Assembly: GCA_017461445.1 (NCBI GenBank)
Contig: JAFTXW010000018.1
Span: 1-49,119 of the forward strand
Direction: 5' to 3'
DNA from: Oscillospiraceae bacterium
GTDB taxonomy: Bacteria; Bacillota; Clostridia; Oscillospirales; Oscillospiraceae
Length of the DNA: 49,119 nt
Made by a program: the position numbers and the translations under genes. The notes beneath the pieces are model-generated. The model was not told the DNA's origin, did no database searches, and saw only the letters and a program-made list of their open reading frames with translations. Shown here in pieces: positions 1-7,110 of the stretch (the first letter of the stretch is position 1; each line of letters begins with the position of its first letter).

Positions 1-155
1 ACGAGCGGCTAACGCCGCCCTTGACCCTTTGCGCCCTGACCGCTAAAAAGTAACCAAGGGGCGCATTGGCGCCCCCATGTAATAGATTTCTACCAGACAC
101 TGAAAACAATTTTGCGCATAACTCTTGACACTACCTAAATCGAAACTGGATCACC
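1..155. other. Left edge, no complete gene
   Basis: No complete gene lies here. Two forward frames stay open from the edge and stop at 44-46 and 51-53, so the 3' end of an upstream gene could be present, but the remaining residues are too few to identify. A 7-bp hairpin follows (58-64 with 69-75, loop ATTG); it has no T-run, so terminator function is doubtful. A TTGACA hexamer at 125-130 has no convincing -10 partner. Confidence 0.4.
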
Positions 156-173
156 ATGTACAAGGAGAAAACT

Positions 174-1040
174 ATGAAGTACATACATCCTGATGATGAC
201 AGAATACAGATGTTTGTCCGAGAGATATCCTTTGGATGCTATACACTGAAGGAAATATGCCGTAACTTATTTTCCTGGTTCGATGAAAATATTTCATACA
301 GCAGACTAAACGCGCCGTTTTTTCCATTGCAAAGATCGGACCTGGATGTTTTAAGCATGAAATGCGGAACTTGCGGAGATTTTTCCAATCTGCTTGTGTC
401 TGTATTTATTTCGCTGGGGTATGATGTAAAATACGCTTATGTCCACCGGGACTGTTATGGTGATCAGCAGGATCATATCTGTGCGGCAGTGAAATTAGAG
501 GAAAGGTATATTTTGCTGGACGCTGCAAACCCTTATAGGAAGTGGCATGGGTATGATTGCCTTCATTTGGAATATGAATTTCTAACGGTTCTGGAATTTG
601 AAAGCAAAATTACTGCGGATCAAGCTTATTGGACAGAACAGGCATGGAAGAGGGGAAAAGCCCCTATGGCTGGACTTTGGTATGCGCCATGGATCCATTC
701 GGAAACAGTAAAGCAATCGGAGGATTGCTTGGATAATGTTTTCTTTTTGCTGTCTGTGAATGATCCCTCTGCTCCTGTTCTGTATGCTTACTATCAACAT
801 TATACCCAGAAAACAGGGCGAAATCTGATTCTGGCTTGCACATCCGGACAAGAGATTCGGTTTCATTTTTCTCAGTATTCCGATCTCGATATTTGGGACG
901 ATAAGCAGTGGAGCAATGGTTATCTTGCGAAGGATATCCCCATAGAGTATTCTTCGGTAGAACTGGATATACTGAAAAATGTTATAGAAATCACGGGAAG
1001 TAAGCTGGAGCCTATTTTGCATAAACTTTATGAGAAATGA
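174..1040 (+). CDS. Transglutaminase-like superfamily protein
   Basis: This 288-residue protein carries the papain-like transglutaminase triad: Cys67 in a KCGTCGDF motif, His101 in DHICAAVKL and Asp116 in LLDAANP. The order and spacing fit the transglutaminase-like superfamily, whose bacterial members act as proteases, amidases or crosslinkers. No signal peptide or membrane segment is seen, so it is probably cytoplasmic. I place the start at 174 because AAGGAG at 162-167 sits 6 nt upstream; the in-frame ATG at 156 would put that ribosome site inside the gene. It is more A+T-rich than the genes to its right and stands alone before a bidirectional terminator. The substrate is unknown. Confidence 0.7.
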   Translation: MKYIHPDDDRIQMFVREISFGCYTLKEICRNLFSWFDENISYSRLNAPFFPLQRSDLDVLSMKCGTCGDFSNLLVSVFISLGYDVKYAYVHRDCYGDQQDHICAAVKLEERYILLDAANPYRKWHGYDCLHLEYEFLTVLEFESKITADQAYWTEQAWKRGKAPMAGLWYAPWIHSETVKQSEDCLDNVFFLLSVNDPSAPVLYAYYQHYTQKTGRNLILACTSGQEIRFHFSQYSDLDIWDDKQWSNGYLAKDIPIEYSSVELDILKNVIEITGSKLEPILHKLYEK

Positions 1041-1055
1041 CCATTTTATAATAGA

Positions 1056-1081
1056 AAAGCTCCACCCAGAGGTGGAGCTTT
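1056..1081. terminator. Bidirectional intrinsic terminator
   Basis: An 11-bp perfect stem (1056-1066 with 1071-1081) closes a CAGA loop. It is flanked by A-rich sequence on the left and T-rich sequence on the right, between two convergent genes, so it can end transcripts from both sides. Confidence 0.85.
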
Positions 1082-1085
1082 CTGT

Positions 1086-1586
1086 TTACTGAAAAAATTC
1101 CATCGGAAAATCGTATACAATATGACCGGAATTTAGGGGCTCGCCTTCTACGGTGAGGACCATGGTATTTGCACCGTAGGCGGTCAGGTAAGTGTTTACG
1201 ATGCTGCCGATGACCATCCGTTCGCCGGAGGTACCCAGAGAAAGGATCATTTCTTCAAACTCTCGGCTCAGATCCAGACGCAGCTCGGTACCGATGACGG
1301 AAAAGGATTTTACCGTGATTTCATGATCCAGGGGAACGGCGTGGATCAGCTCGTGGAGGATCGTGTTCTCGTCAAGGGATGCAAATAAGACTTCTGCTTG
1401 CAGGAAGGATTCCAGATTTTCATCGGGATAGAAGACGGTAAGCTTCGTCTGCGGGGCTTCGATGGTTGGGATGGATGTAGGTACGGTAGTCGCCTTGGCA
1501 GTGCCGCCGGTGATGCTGTCCGGGGTCTTTTGACTGCATGCGGTGAGCAACAGGGTACACAGGCACAGGATGAAAAGATGTTTCAT
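1086..1586 (-). CDS. GerMN domain lipoprotein
   Basis: This 166-residue protein begins with a lipoprotein signal peptide: a basic start, a hydrophobic core and the lipobox LLTAC with Cys17 as the lipidation site. After a Ser/Thr/Pro-rich linker, residues about 48-164 match the GerMN fold found in the germination/sporulation protein GerM and in other lipoproteins of spore formers. It is therefore expected on the outer face of the cell membrane. AAGGAG lies upstream of the ATG. It is separated from the anti-sigma gene by a terminator and has its own promoter. GerMN domains also occur outside sporulation, so a sporulation role is only likely. Confidence 0.8.
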   Translation of the reverse strand: MKHLFILCLCTLLLTACSQKTPDSITGGTAKATTVPTSIPTIEAPQTKLTVFYPDENLESFLQAEVLFASLDENTILHELIHAVPLDHEITVKSFSVIGTELRLDLSREFEEMILSLGTSGERMVIGSIVNTYLTAYGANTMVLTVEGEPLNSGHIVYDFPMEFFQ

Positions 1587-1632
1587 GGGATATAGTCTCC
1601 TTTTGGGGTTGTGTTATCCGGCTAACGGGGGC

Positions 1633-1641
1633 ATTATACCA
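1633..1641 (-). promoter_or_regulatory. Extended -10 promoter of the GerMN gene
   Basis: On the minus strand TGGTATAAT is an extended -10 element (hexamer 1638-1633) about 47 nt before the start codon. The matching -35 is poor, which is common for extended -10 promoters. Confidence 0.5.
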
Positions 1642-1692
1642 TAAAACGACAGGGATTTACAGGCGGGAATGTATTCCAGAAATGGAAAGGGT

Positions 1693-1716
1693 GAGCGGAC
1701 ACGTTTGTGCCCGCTC
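1693..1716 (-). terminator. Terminator of the sigma/anti-sigma operon
   Basis: A 10-bp stem (1693-1702 with 1707-1716) with a 4-nt loop. It pairs fully only in the minus-strand RNA, where the single mismatch becomes U-G. It lies just after the anti-sigma stop codon and is followed by a short pyrimidine-rich stretch. Confidence 0.6.
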
Positions 1717-1721
1717 TTGGT

Positions 1722-2483
1722 TTATTCTTCCGCTTTTACTGCTTCCAGAACTTCCCTTGCATCGGTATTTTCCCAGGGAATGTCCATTTCGACAACGGCT
1801 TTGGCATACCAAAGGGCGAGGGATCCGGTTTCGGGGTCATAGCGGTTGACGTTTCCGCCGCCCAACCATCCGGCGTAGTTATCACCGTTGGCGATACCTT
1901 CTTCCATCTCTGCGGTATTGCGTAGCCATTCACAGTGAGCGATGCTGTCCAGACCCTCCTCCGGGTTGTAGACACCGCCGACAGCGAGGTAATGGGTGAT
2001 TCCGTCCTTTTCGTAAATATAGGTGAAGGGCTCCTCCATGGAAATCAGGTGGGTGATGTCGATGCTTTCCGTATTTGCCTTGAAGATCAGCCGACCGTCT
2101 TCCTCTTTCAGCCAGGCGGGGTGCTTCATTGTCAGGCTGGTGGTGGAGCCGGGAGCGGAGCTGCCGCTGATGTGCTCATGCTCAATGTAGCCGTCGTTGT
2201 AATAAACATAATCCTCCTCCACGACCACCGTGCCGGGAACACGCTGGAAGGTGGCGCGGATCTTCTCAATGGCTTCGGATACGGTCCATTCCATAGCCTG
2301 GGCAATGGTGGGGTTCATGGCAACGATCATCACCAGCACCAGGCAGGCGGCAGCTGCGGTTCTCCATACGGGGCGGACGGGGATATGCTTTCGGGTCTTT
2401 CTTTTCATAGCCTTTTCGATCTTTTCCACACAGTGGTCATCCATATGCACCGCGTTGAAGGCTTCGGTCAGTTTCTTTTCCAT
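1722..2483 (-). CDS. Putative membrane anti-sigma factor
   Basis: This 253-residue single-pass protein has a charged cytoplasmic N-terminus (1-40, ending in a basic patch), one transmembrane segment at about 42-58 and a large extracytoplasmic part without a recognised fold. It begins 3 nt after the ECF sigma gene with its own GAGGAGG site, and this arrangement is typical of a sigma factor and its membrane-bound antagonist. There is no clear zinc anti-sigma motif (HxxxCxxC). The role is inferred from topology and gene order, not from homology; it could instead be another product controlled by the sigma factor. Confidence 0.6.
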   Translation of the reverse strand: MEKKLTEAFNAVHMDDHCVEKIEKAMKRKTRKHIPVRPVWRTAAAACLVLVMIVAMNPTIAQAMEWTVSEAIEKIRATFQRVPGTVVVEEDYVYYNDGYIEHEHISGSSAPGSTTSLTMKHPAWLKEEDGRLIFKANTESIDITHLISMEEPFTYIYEKDGITHYLAVGGVYNPEEGLDSIAHCEWLRNTAEMEEGIANGDNYAGWLGGGNVNRYDPETGSLALWYAKAVVEMDIPWENTDAREVLEAVKAEE

Positions 2484-2486
2484 AGG

Positions 2487-2936
2487 TCAAACCTCCTCAA
2501 GTTCGGTTTTCAGCATTTGCCGCGCCCGGGACAGTCTTGTGGTCACGGCACTGCGGGTAATGTGTAGCAGGCTGGCGATCTCCTCGGTGCTGAGCATTTC
2601 GTAGTAGTGCAGGTACACCACCACCCGGTATTTTGGCTCCAGGGCCAGGACGGACTGCAAAATCTCGTTGACCTTCGGCGGCTCCACGCAGAGAGTATCC
2701 TCCATGGGCACCGTGGTCTTCCACCAGTGGGAGCGGAGCAGGTTGCGGCATTCGTTGGCCGTTACCCGGAGCAGCCAGTGCTTTTCCTTGCCGGGGTCAA
2801 TGTGCTTCTGCTCCATGAGTTTCAGAAAGACGGTTTGGCACACGTCCTCCGCATCCTCCCGGCTGCGGGTGTAGCTGACCGCCAGGCGGTAAACATCGTC
2901 CCGATATTTATAAAACAGCTGGGAAATATCCTGCAC
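2487..2936 (-). CDS. ECF-type RNA polymerase sigma factor
   Basis: This 149-residue sigma-70 family protein has region 2 at the N-terminus (YRDDVYRLAVSYTRSREDAEDVCQTVF in outline, residues about 10-36) and region 4 at the C-terminus with the helix-turn-helix LSTEEIASLLHITRSAVTTR. It has no region 1 or 3, as expected for ECF sigma factors. The GTG at 2936 is the best start: AAGGAGGTGA lies at 2950-2941 with 7-nt spacing, and the upstream ATG frame would bury that site. It forms a pair with the downstream membrane protein and probably answers a cell-surface signal, which cannot be named from the sequence. Confidence 0.9.
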   Translation of the reverse strand: MQDISQLFYKYRDDVYRLAVSYTRSREDAEDVCQTVFLKLMEQKHIDPGKEKHWLLRVTANECRNLLRSHWWKTTVPMEDTLCVEPPKVNEILQSVLALEPKYRVVVYLHYYEMLSTEEIASLLHITRSAVTTRLSRARQMLKTELEEV

Positions 2937-3038
2937 CCCATCACCTCCTTCATTTCTTCTGTTTGAGGCCTCACTTATATAACACATGATAGCAGGAAAT
3001 TGTCTCAGATCATAAAAAATCTTCCTGAAAAAATTTAC

Positions 3039-3052
3039 CCTCCGTACGGAGG
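3039..3052. promoter_or_regulatory. Perfect 14-bp palindrome in divergent region
   Basis: CCTCCGTACGGAGG is a perfect palindrome between the divergent sigma-factor gene and the symporter gene. It lies about 47 bp upstream of the symporter -35. It has no T-run. It could be an operator for either gene; no binding family is recognised. Confidence 0.35.
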
Positions 3053-3098
3053 TACGCGTTTTGCGGACAGATGTTTCTGATGCAAAAGCAAATTCTTC

Positions 3099-3127
3099 TT
3101 GCTTTTTTTTCCATTATGCTGTATATT
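3099..3127 (+). promoter_or_regulatory. Promoter of the AGCS symporter gene
   Basis: TTGCTT (3099-3104), a 17-nt spacer and TATATT (3122-3127) lie about 45 nt before the start codon. Confidence 0.5.
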
Positions 3128-3172
3128 AGAACAACACCTTGCAAAATGTGAGGAAAAGAGGAGGAAAACAAG

Positions 3173-4600
3173 ATGACCTTTTCAGAATTCGTTGACTTTC
3201 TGAACGGCATCGCCTGGGGGCCCTGGATGCTTATGCTTCTGGTGGGCACCGGCGTATATCTGACCGTTCGGGTGGGCTTTATGCAGTTCACCAAATTCGG
3301 CTATGCCATGAAGAACACTATTGGAAAGATATTCCAGAAACAGACCGCCGCCGGCGGCGAGGTGACTCCGTTCCAGGCTCTGACCACAGCCTTGGCGGCC
3401 ACCGTGGGCACCGGCAATATCGCGGGTGTTACGGGTGCCATTGCCGTGGGCGGACCCGGCGCGGTGTTCTGGATGTGGGTCTCCGCTCTCTTCGGAATGG
3501 TGACCAAATATTCCGAGGTGGTGCTGGCGGTCAAATACCGGGAGCGGAACGCCAAGGGCGACTATGTTGGCGGTCCCATGTACTATATCAAGAATGGCAT
3601 GGGTGAAAAATGGAAGTGGCTGGCAAGCCTGTTCAGCCTGCTGGCTGCTCTGGCGGCCTTTGGCATCGGTAACATGACCCAGGTGAACACCATTGCAGGC
3701 TCCTTCAATGCGGCTATTGACGCCTTCGGCGGCAGTACCCAATCCACCGTTGTGCAGTTCCTGGGCCAGACGGTGCCCGTTTCCAGCATCGCCGTGGGCT
3801 TGCTGGTGGCTGTAATCGTGGCAATGGTGCTTTTCGGCGGACTGAAGCGTATCGGTAAGGTGACGGAGATGATGGTGCCCCTGATGGCGGCAATCTACAT
3901 CGTATGCTCTTTCATCGTTATTGGTGCAAATATCGGCAGCCTGGGCAAGATCTTCGGAATGATCTTCAAGGGGGCCTTCAGCGCGGAGGCGGCCCTGGGC
4001 GGTGCCTTCGGCATCACCATTATGCAGACCATTCAGAAAGGCGTTGGCCGGGGTGTATTCTCCAATGAGGCTGGTCTGGGCTCGGCTCCTATGGCTCATG
4101 CGGCATCCAGCGAAAAGGACCCGGTGAAGCAGGGCCTATACGGCATTTTTGAAGTGTTCATGGACACTATTGTTATCTGCACCATGACGGCTCTGACGCT
4201 TCTGTGCGGCGTGGAAAGTGGCGTAGAGATCATCTGGGGCGAAAGTGCAGGCGCGGAACTGATTATTGCCTCCTTCTCTACCGTCTTCGGTGGGAAGTTT
4301 GGTTCTGCCATCGTCGCGCTGGCAATCTCCCTGTTTGCCCTGTCCACTATCCTGAGCTGGTCGCTCTATGGCTCCCGCAGCTGTGAGTTCCTGCTGGGCC
4401 ACAAGGTGACAGTTGTGTACCAGGTGATCTTCGTGCTGGTTGTTGTAGTTGGCGCGACACTGGACCTGAAGCTGGTGTGGGACATTGCGGATACCCTCAA
4501 CGGCTTCATGGCGATCCCCAACCTGATTGCCCTTCTGGCCCTCAGCGGCGTTGTCATCAAGCTGACCAAGGAACATTTTGCAGGGAAGAAGCTGCGGTAA
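3173..4600 (+). CDS. Alanine/glycine:cation symporter (AGCS family)
   Basis: This 475-residue polytopic membrane protein contains the family landmarks: the GPGAVFWMWVSALFGM block, the tyrosine-rich GGPMYYIKNGMG loop and about ten hydrophobic segments. AGCS transporters bring alanine or glycine into the cell with sodium or protons. Length is typical of the family. A strong GAGGAGG site precedes the ATG. The gene has its own promoter and ends at a G+C-rich hairpin, so it is probably a single-gene unit. The exact amino acid cannot be read from the sequence. Confidence 0.93.
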   Translation: MTFSEFVDFLNGIAWGPWMLMLLVGTGVYLTVRVGFMQFTKFGYAMKNTIGKIFQKQTAAGGEVTPFQALTTALAATVGTGNIAGVTGAIAVGGPGAVFWMWVSALFGMVTKYSEVVLAVKYRERNAKGDYVGGPMYYIKNGMGEKWKWLASLFSLLAALAAFGIGNMTQVNTIAGSFNAAIDAFGGSTQSTVVQFLGQTVPVSSIAVGLLVAVIVAMVLFGGLKRIGKVTEMMVPLMAAIYIVCSFIVIGANIGSLGKIFGMIFKGAFSAEAALGGAFGITIMQTIQKGVGRGVFSNEAGLGSAPMAHAASSEKDPVKQGLYGIFEVFMDTIVICTMTALTLLCGVESGVEIIWGESAGAELIIASFSTVFGGKFGSAIVALAISLFALSTILSWSLYGSRSCEFLLGHKVTVVYQVIFVLVVVVGATLDLKLVWDIADTLNGFMAIPNLIALLALSGVVIKLTKEHFAGKKLR

Positions 4601-4610
4601 TAAAATACAT

Positions 4611-4635
4611 CAGGGCGGGGAAGTTCCCCGCCCTG
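4611..4635 (+). terminator. Hairpin terminator after the symporter gene
   Basis: A 12-bp inverted repeat (4611-4622 with 4624-4635), very G+C-rich, 10 nt after the stop codon. The T-run after it is weak. Confidence 0.6.
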
Positions 4636-4689
4636 CGGTGTTATTTGGGTAATGTTACATCCAGTTGCGCAATTGGTTTGCTGACTTGG

Positions 4690-4718
4690 TTGCCATTTTG
4701 CGGTCGGTTTGATAGAAT
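4690..4718 (+). promoter_or_regulatory. Promoter of the XRE membrane regulator
   Basis: TTGCCA (4690-4695), 17 nt, TAGAAT (4713-4718), 26 nt before the start codon. Confidence 0.7.
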
Positions 4719-4743
4719 GGAAGCAGAAAAGGAGGTGCCCAAC

Positions 4744-5277
4744 ATGACGATGGGAGAGAAAATTCTGAAAATGCGGAAGGCCCGGAGCTGGAATCAGGAG
4801 GAATTGGCAGAGCGGGTAGGGGTAACAAGACAGGCGGTATCCCGGTGGGAAGCCTGTTCCGCCAAGCCCGACGCGGATAAGATCATCGCCCTGTGCGACC
4901 TGTTCGGTGTGTCGGCGGACTATCTGCTGCGGGAGGACTATGCCGGGGAAGCTTCCGCCTCCCATCCTGTGGAAGCTGAAAAAGAAAAGCGAGCCCCAGT
5001 GCTTACATCACAGCAGATTCTTGGAATCGTTCTGCTGGTGATGGGCTTTGTAATGACCTTTTTTCTGTGTATCATGAGCGTATTGAAACCCCATACGGTT
5101 TATACAGGCTATTATGTCTACTCGGGATTCTTAGGGTTTATTGTAGGCAATCAGCTGGAGTGGTTTCTGGCTGCTCTGGTTATTATGATCCTATCCGGCT
5201 TTCTGCTGTTTTTACAAAACAAGCCCTTCTTGAAACTGCTTGGCCGCCTGCGGGATTTCTTTTCACGTTACCAATAG
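4744..5277 (+). CDS. XRE-family regulator with membrane tail
   Basis: This 177-residue protein has an N-terminal XRE/Cro helix-turn-helix (residues about 6-62, with LAERVGVTRQAVSRWE as the recognition part). A linker follows, then two hydrophobic segments at about 92-113 and 140-158. Membrane-tethered XRE regulators of this kind are common in Clostridia and probably respond to a membrane or extracellular signal. The start at 4744 is set by AAGGAGG at 4729-4735; a promoter lies just upstream. It precedes udp but that gene has its own promoter. Target genes are unknown. Confidence 0.85.
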   Translation: MTMGEKILKMRKARSWNQEELAERVGVTRQAVSRWEACSAKPDADKIIALCDLFGVSADYLLREDYAGEASASHPVEAEKEKRAPVLTSQQILGIVLLVMGFVMTFFLCIMSVLKPHTVYTGYYVYSGFLGFIVGNQLEWFLAALVIMILSGFLLFLQNKPFLKLLGRLRDFFSRYQ

Positions 5278-5282
5278 CATCC

Positions 5283-5311
5283 TTGCAAACGGGCCTTTCC
5301 TGTGGTATACT
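5283..5311 (+). promoter_or_regulatory. Promoter of udp
   Basis: TTGCAA (5283-5288), 17 nt, TATACT (5306-5311), with a TGG extension before the -10. It lies 26 nt before the start codon and begins just after the previous stop. Confidence 0.8.
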
Positions 5312-5337
5312 GATACAAAAACTGAGGAGGAATTGCT

Positions 5338-6108
5338 ATGCAGGACACGGGAAAGCAGTATCACATCCACTGTAAGGAGGGGGACGTGGGCCGTTATGTG
5401 TTCCTTCCCGGGGACCCGGGGCGGTGTGAGGCTATTGCGGCCCATTTCGATAACCCTGTCCACATCGGCATGAATCGGGAGTATAATGTCTACACCGGAA
5501 CCCTGCTGGGGGAAAAGGTCAGCGTCTGCTCCACCGGCATCGGCGGGCCCTCCGCCTCCATCGCAATGGAGGAGCTTGCTGCCATCGGAGCCGATACCTT
5601 CATCCGGGTGGGCACCTGCGGCGGTATTGCCCTGGACGTATGCCCCGGGGATGTAGTGGTGGCCACGGGAGCCATCCGGTATGAGCATACCTCTCTGGAA
5701 TATGCCCCCATCGAGTTCCCGGCTGTACCTGATTTTGACGTCACCTCCGCACTGAAGGCAGCCAGCGAGGATTTGGGCTACCGCACCCATACGGGTGTTG
5801 TCCAGTGCAAGGATTCCTTTTACGGCCAACACAGCCCGGAGAAGTCTCCCGTTTATTATGACCTGCTCCAAAAGTGGGAAAGCTGGAAGCGGCTTGGGGT
5901 CAAGGCCAGCGAGATGGAATCTGCGGCCCTGTTTGTGGTGGCAGCTGCCTTGGGCGTCCGCTGCGGAAGCTGCTTCCACGCGGTGTGGAACCAGGAGCGT
6001 GAAAAGGCCGGACTGTACATGCCCATGACTGAGGATACTTCCGGAGCTATCCGTGTCGGCATCGAGGCCATGAAGCGGCTCATTGCGGCGGACAAGGCGA
6101 AGAAATAA
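5338..6108 (+). CDS. udp: Uridine phosphorylase
   Basis: This 256-residue nucleoside phosphorylase splits uridine with phosphate into uracil and ribose 1-phosphate in pyrimidine salvage. Visible family motifs are the phosphate-binding GDPGR at 25-29, the STGIGGPS block at 65-72, Arg90, the [10 protein letters not shown] loop typical of uridine phosphorylases and the EMESAALF nucleoside-binding motif. Length and order match the trimeric-hexameric NP-I family. An AGGAGG site precedes the ATG, the gene has its own promoter and a terminator follows. A purine nucleoside phosphorylase role is less likely because of the FYGQHSPE loop. Confidence 0.9.
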   Translation: MQDTGKQYHIHCKEGDVGRYVFLPGDPGRCEAIAAHFDNPVHIGMNREYNVYTGTLLGEKVSVCSTGIGGPSASIAMEELAAIGADTFIRVGTCGGIALDVCPGDVVVATGAIRYEHTSLEYAPIEFPAVPDFDVTSALKAASEDLGYRTHTGVVQCKDSFYGQHSPEKSPVYYDLLQKWESWKRLGVKASEMESAALFVVAAALGVRCGSCFHAVWNQEREKAGLYMPMTEDTSGAIRVGIEAMKRLIAADKAKK

Positions 6109-6113
6109 ACAAT

Positions 6114-6137
6114 CGGCGCGCTCATACGAGCGCGCCG
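6114..6137. terminator. Terminator between convergent genes
   Basis: A 10-bp stem (6114-6123 with 6128-6137, loop ATAC) lies between the convergent udp and hypothetical genes and can serve both directions. Confidence 0.7.
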
Positions 6138-6148
6138 TCATCGTTATG

Positions 6149-6469
6149 TTATTGCTCCAGATACTTGACAAAGCCCAATGTCATGTAGTCCAGATAAACG
6201 TGCTTGTCGGGGGTTTTACCCATGGTGACCCGGTGACAGTGAACCTCCCAGACGGGATTGCCTTGAAGCTCCGCCTTTTTGATCTCAAAAACATGGTTCC
6301 AGCTGCGGCCCTCCATGTATTCCTCATCCCGGGTGAAGCGGATCAGCTCCAGGCGGCGGAAATTGAAGGTGGGGAATGCGTTCTTGATGCAGGCTTCGAA
6401 GAGGGTTTGCGCGTCCCGGACGCTGCCCAACTCAAAGGTGCTGCGGATCATGGCTCCGTAATCCTGCAT
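6149..6469 (-). CDS. Hypothetical protein, 106 residues
   Basis: I do not recognise this small soluble protein. It has no signal peptide or membrane segment and is rich in aromatic residues (Phe, Tyr, Trp), with mixed alpha/beta character. AAGGAGG lies upstream of the ATG and overlaps the stop codon of the thioesterase gene 13 nt away, so the two form an operon. The context suggests a helper or partner enzyme for the thioesterase, which is a guess from position only. Confidence 0.7.
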   Translation of the reverse strand: MQDYGAMIRSTFELGSVRDAQTLFEACIKNAFPTFNFRRLELIRFTRDEEYMEGRSWNHVFEIKKAELQGNPVWEVHCHRVTMGKTPDKHVYLDYMTLGFVKYLEQ

Positions 6470-6482
6470 AGTTTTGACCTCC

Positions 6483-6869
6483 TTATAGCTTGTTGTATGC
6501 TTTTTCCAGGAACTTCTGGCTGTTTACGATGACGCGCTTGTGGATACCATTGCCGATCTCGCCCGCTTCATCAAAGGCCCGGACCGCAAAGGTGATGACC
6601 TTACCCTCCACGTTGGTGACCTCCGCCTCGGCCCGAACCTCCAGGCCCACGGGAGTGGCGGAAAGATGCTCAATATTCAGCGCGGTGCCAACGGTGGTCT
6701 GGGTGTCACCCATAGCCTCCGCGATGGCTTCACAGGCGGCTCCCTCCATCAGGGCCACCATGCAGGGGGTGGCATAGACCAGCAGATCGCCGGAACCCAC
6801 CTCTTTCGCGGTGTCCTCCCGTTCTACCAGGGTGGAGACCTCTGCCTTCATGCCGACGGTAATTTCCAT
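6483..6869 (-). CDS. FlK-like hotdog-fold thioesterase
   Basis: This 128-residue protein resembles the fluoroacetyl-CoA thioesterase FlK family. The residues that form the FlK catalytic set appear in place: Thr34 (YAT), Glu42 (LMEGA) and His68 (IEHLSA). The C-terminal strands end in a GIHKRVIV motif like the FlK GTHERAVI. It should hydrolyse a small acyl-CoA; a fluorinated substrate is unlikely in a gut-type bacterium, so the true substrate is open. AAGGAG precedes the ATG, and the promoter lies about 145 nt upstream. Confidence 0.8.
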   Translation of the reverse strand: MEITVGMKAEVSTLVEREDTAKEVGSGDLLVYATPCMVALMEGAACEAIAEAMGDTQTTVGTALNIEHLSATPVGLEVRAEAEVTNVEGKVITFAVRAFDEAGEIGNGIHKRVIVNSQKFLEKAYNKL

Positions 6870-6892
6870 AGGATATCACTCCTTGTTATGAG

Positions 6893-7000
6893 TTGAAAGT
6901 TGAAAATGGAAAGTTGAAAGTTAAGGTATCCGCTTCGCGGATTTTTTGGAAAAGAAAAATTCCTTATCCCTAACTCCTAACTCCGCTCCCCACACTCCAC
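6893..7000. repeat. Low-complexity intergenic cassette
   Basis: The 5' leader of the thioesterase operon contains GTTGAAA-type tandem words (6893-6922), a small hairpin ATCCGC-TTC-GCGGAT with a T-run in plus orientation (about 6930-6950) and CCTAACTC repeats (6967-6982). Similar word repeats occur at 14270-14300, 15590-15655 and 24485-24603. Confidence 0.5.
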
Positions 7001-7013
7001 TCTATCTAACACA

Positions 7014-7042
7014 ATAATAGCGGATTTTTCGCCCAATGTCAA
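7014..7042 (-). promoter_or_regulatory. Promoter of the thioesterase operon
   Basis: On the minus strand TTGACA (7042-7037), 17 nt, TATTAT (7019-7014). It is back to back with the pncB promoter that starts 10 nt away. Confidence 0.8.
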
Positions 7043-7051
7043 CGAAAAGGG

Positions 7052-7080
7052 TTGCCAAATGGGGTGGGGTTTTATATAAT
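7052..7080 (+). promoter_or_regulatory. Promoter of pncB
   Basis: TTGCCA (7052-7057), 17 nt, TATAAT (7075-7080). Its position shows that translation must begin at 7111 and not at the upstream in-frame ATG at 7036. Confidence 0.85.
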
Positions 7081-7110
7081 GGGTGCAAATCTATTTATGA
7101 GGTGACCCAT

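Noticed and set aside
1-53. 3' end of an upstream coding sequence
   Set aside because: Two frames are open for 14-16 codons, too few to tell which one is real or to identify a family.
7036-7110. Longer pncB with start at 7036
   Set aside because: The promoter (7052-7080) lies downstream of that codon, and the extra residues do not match the family.
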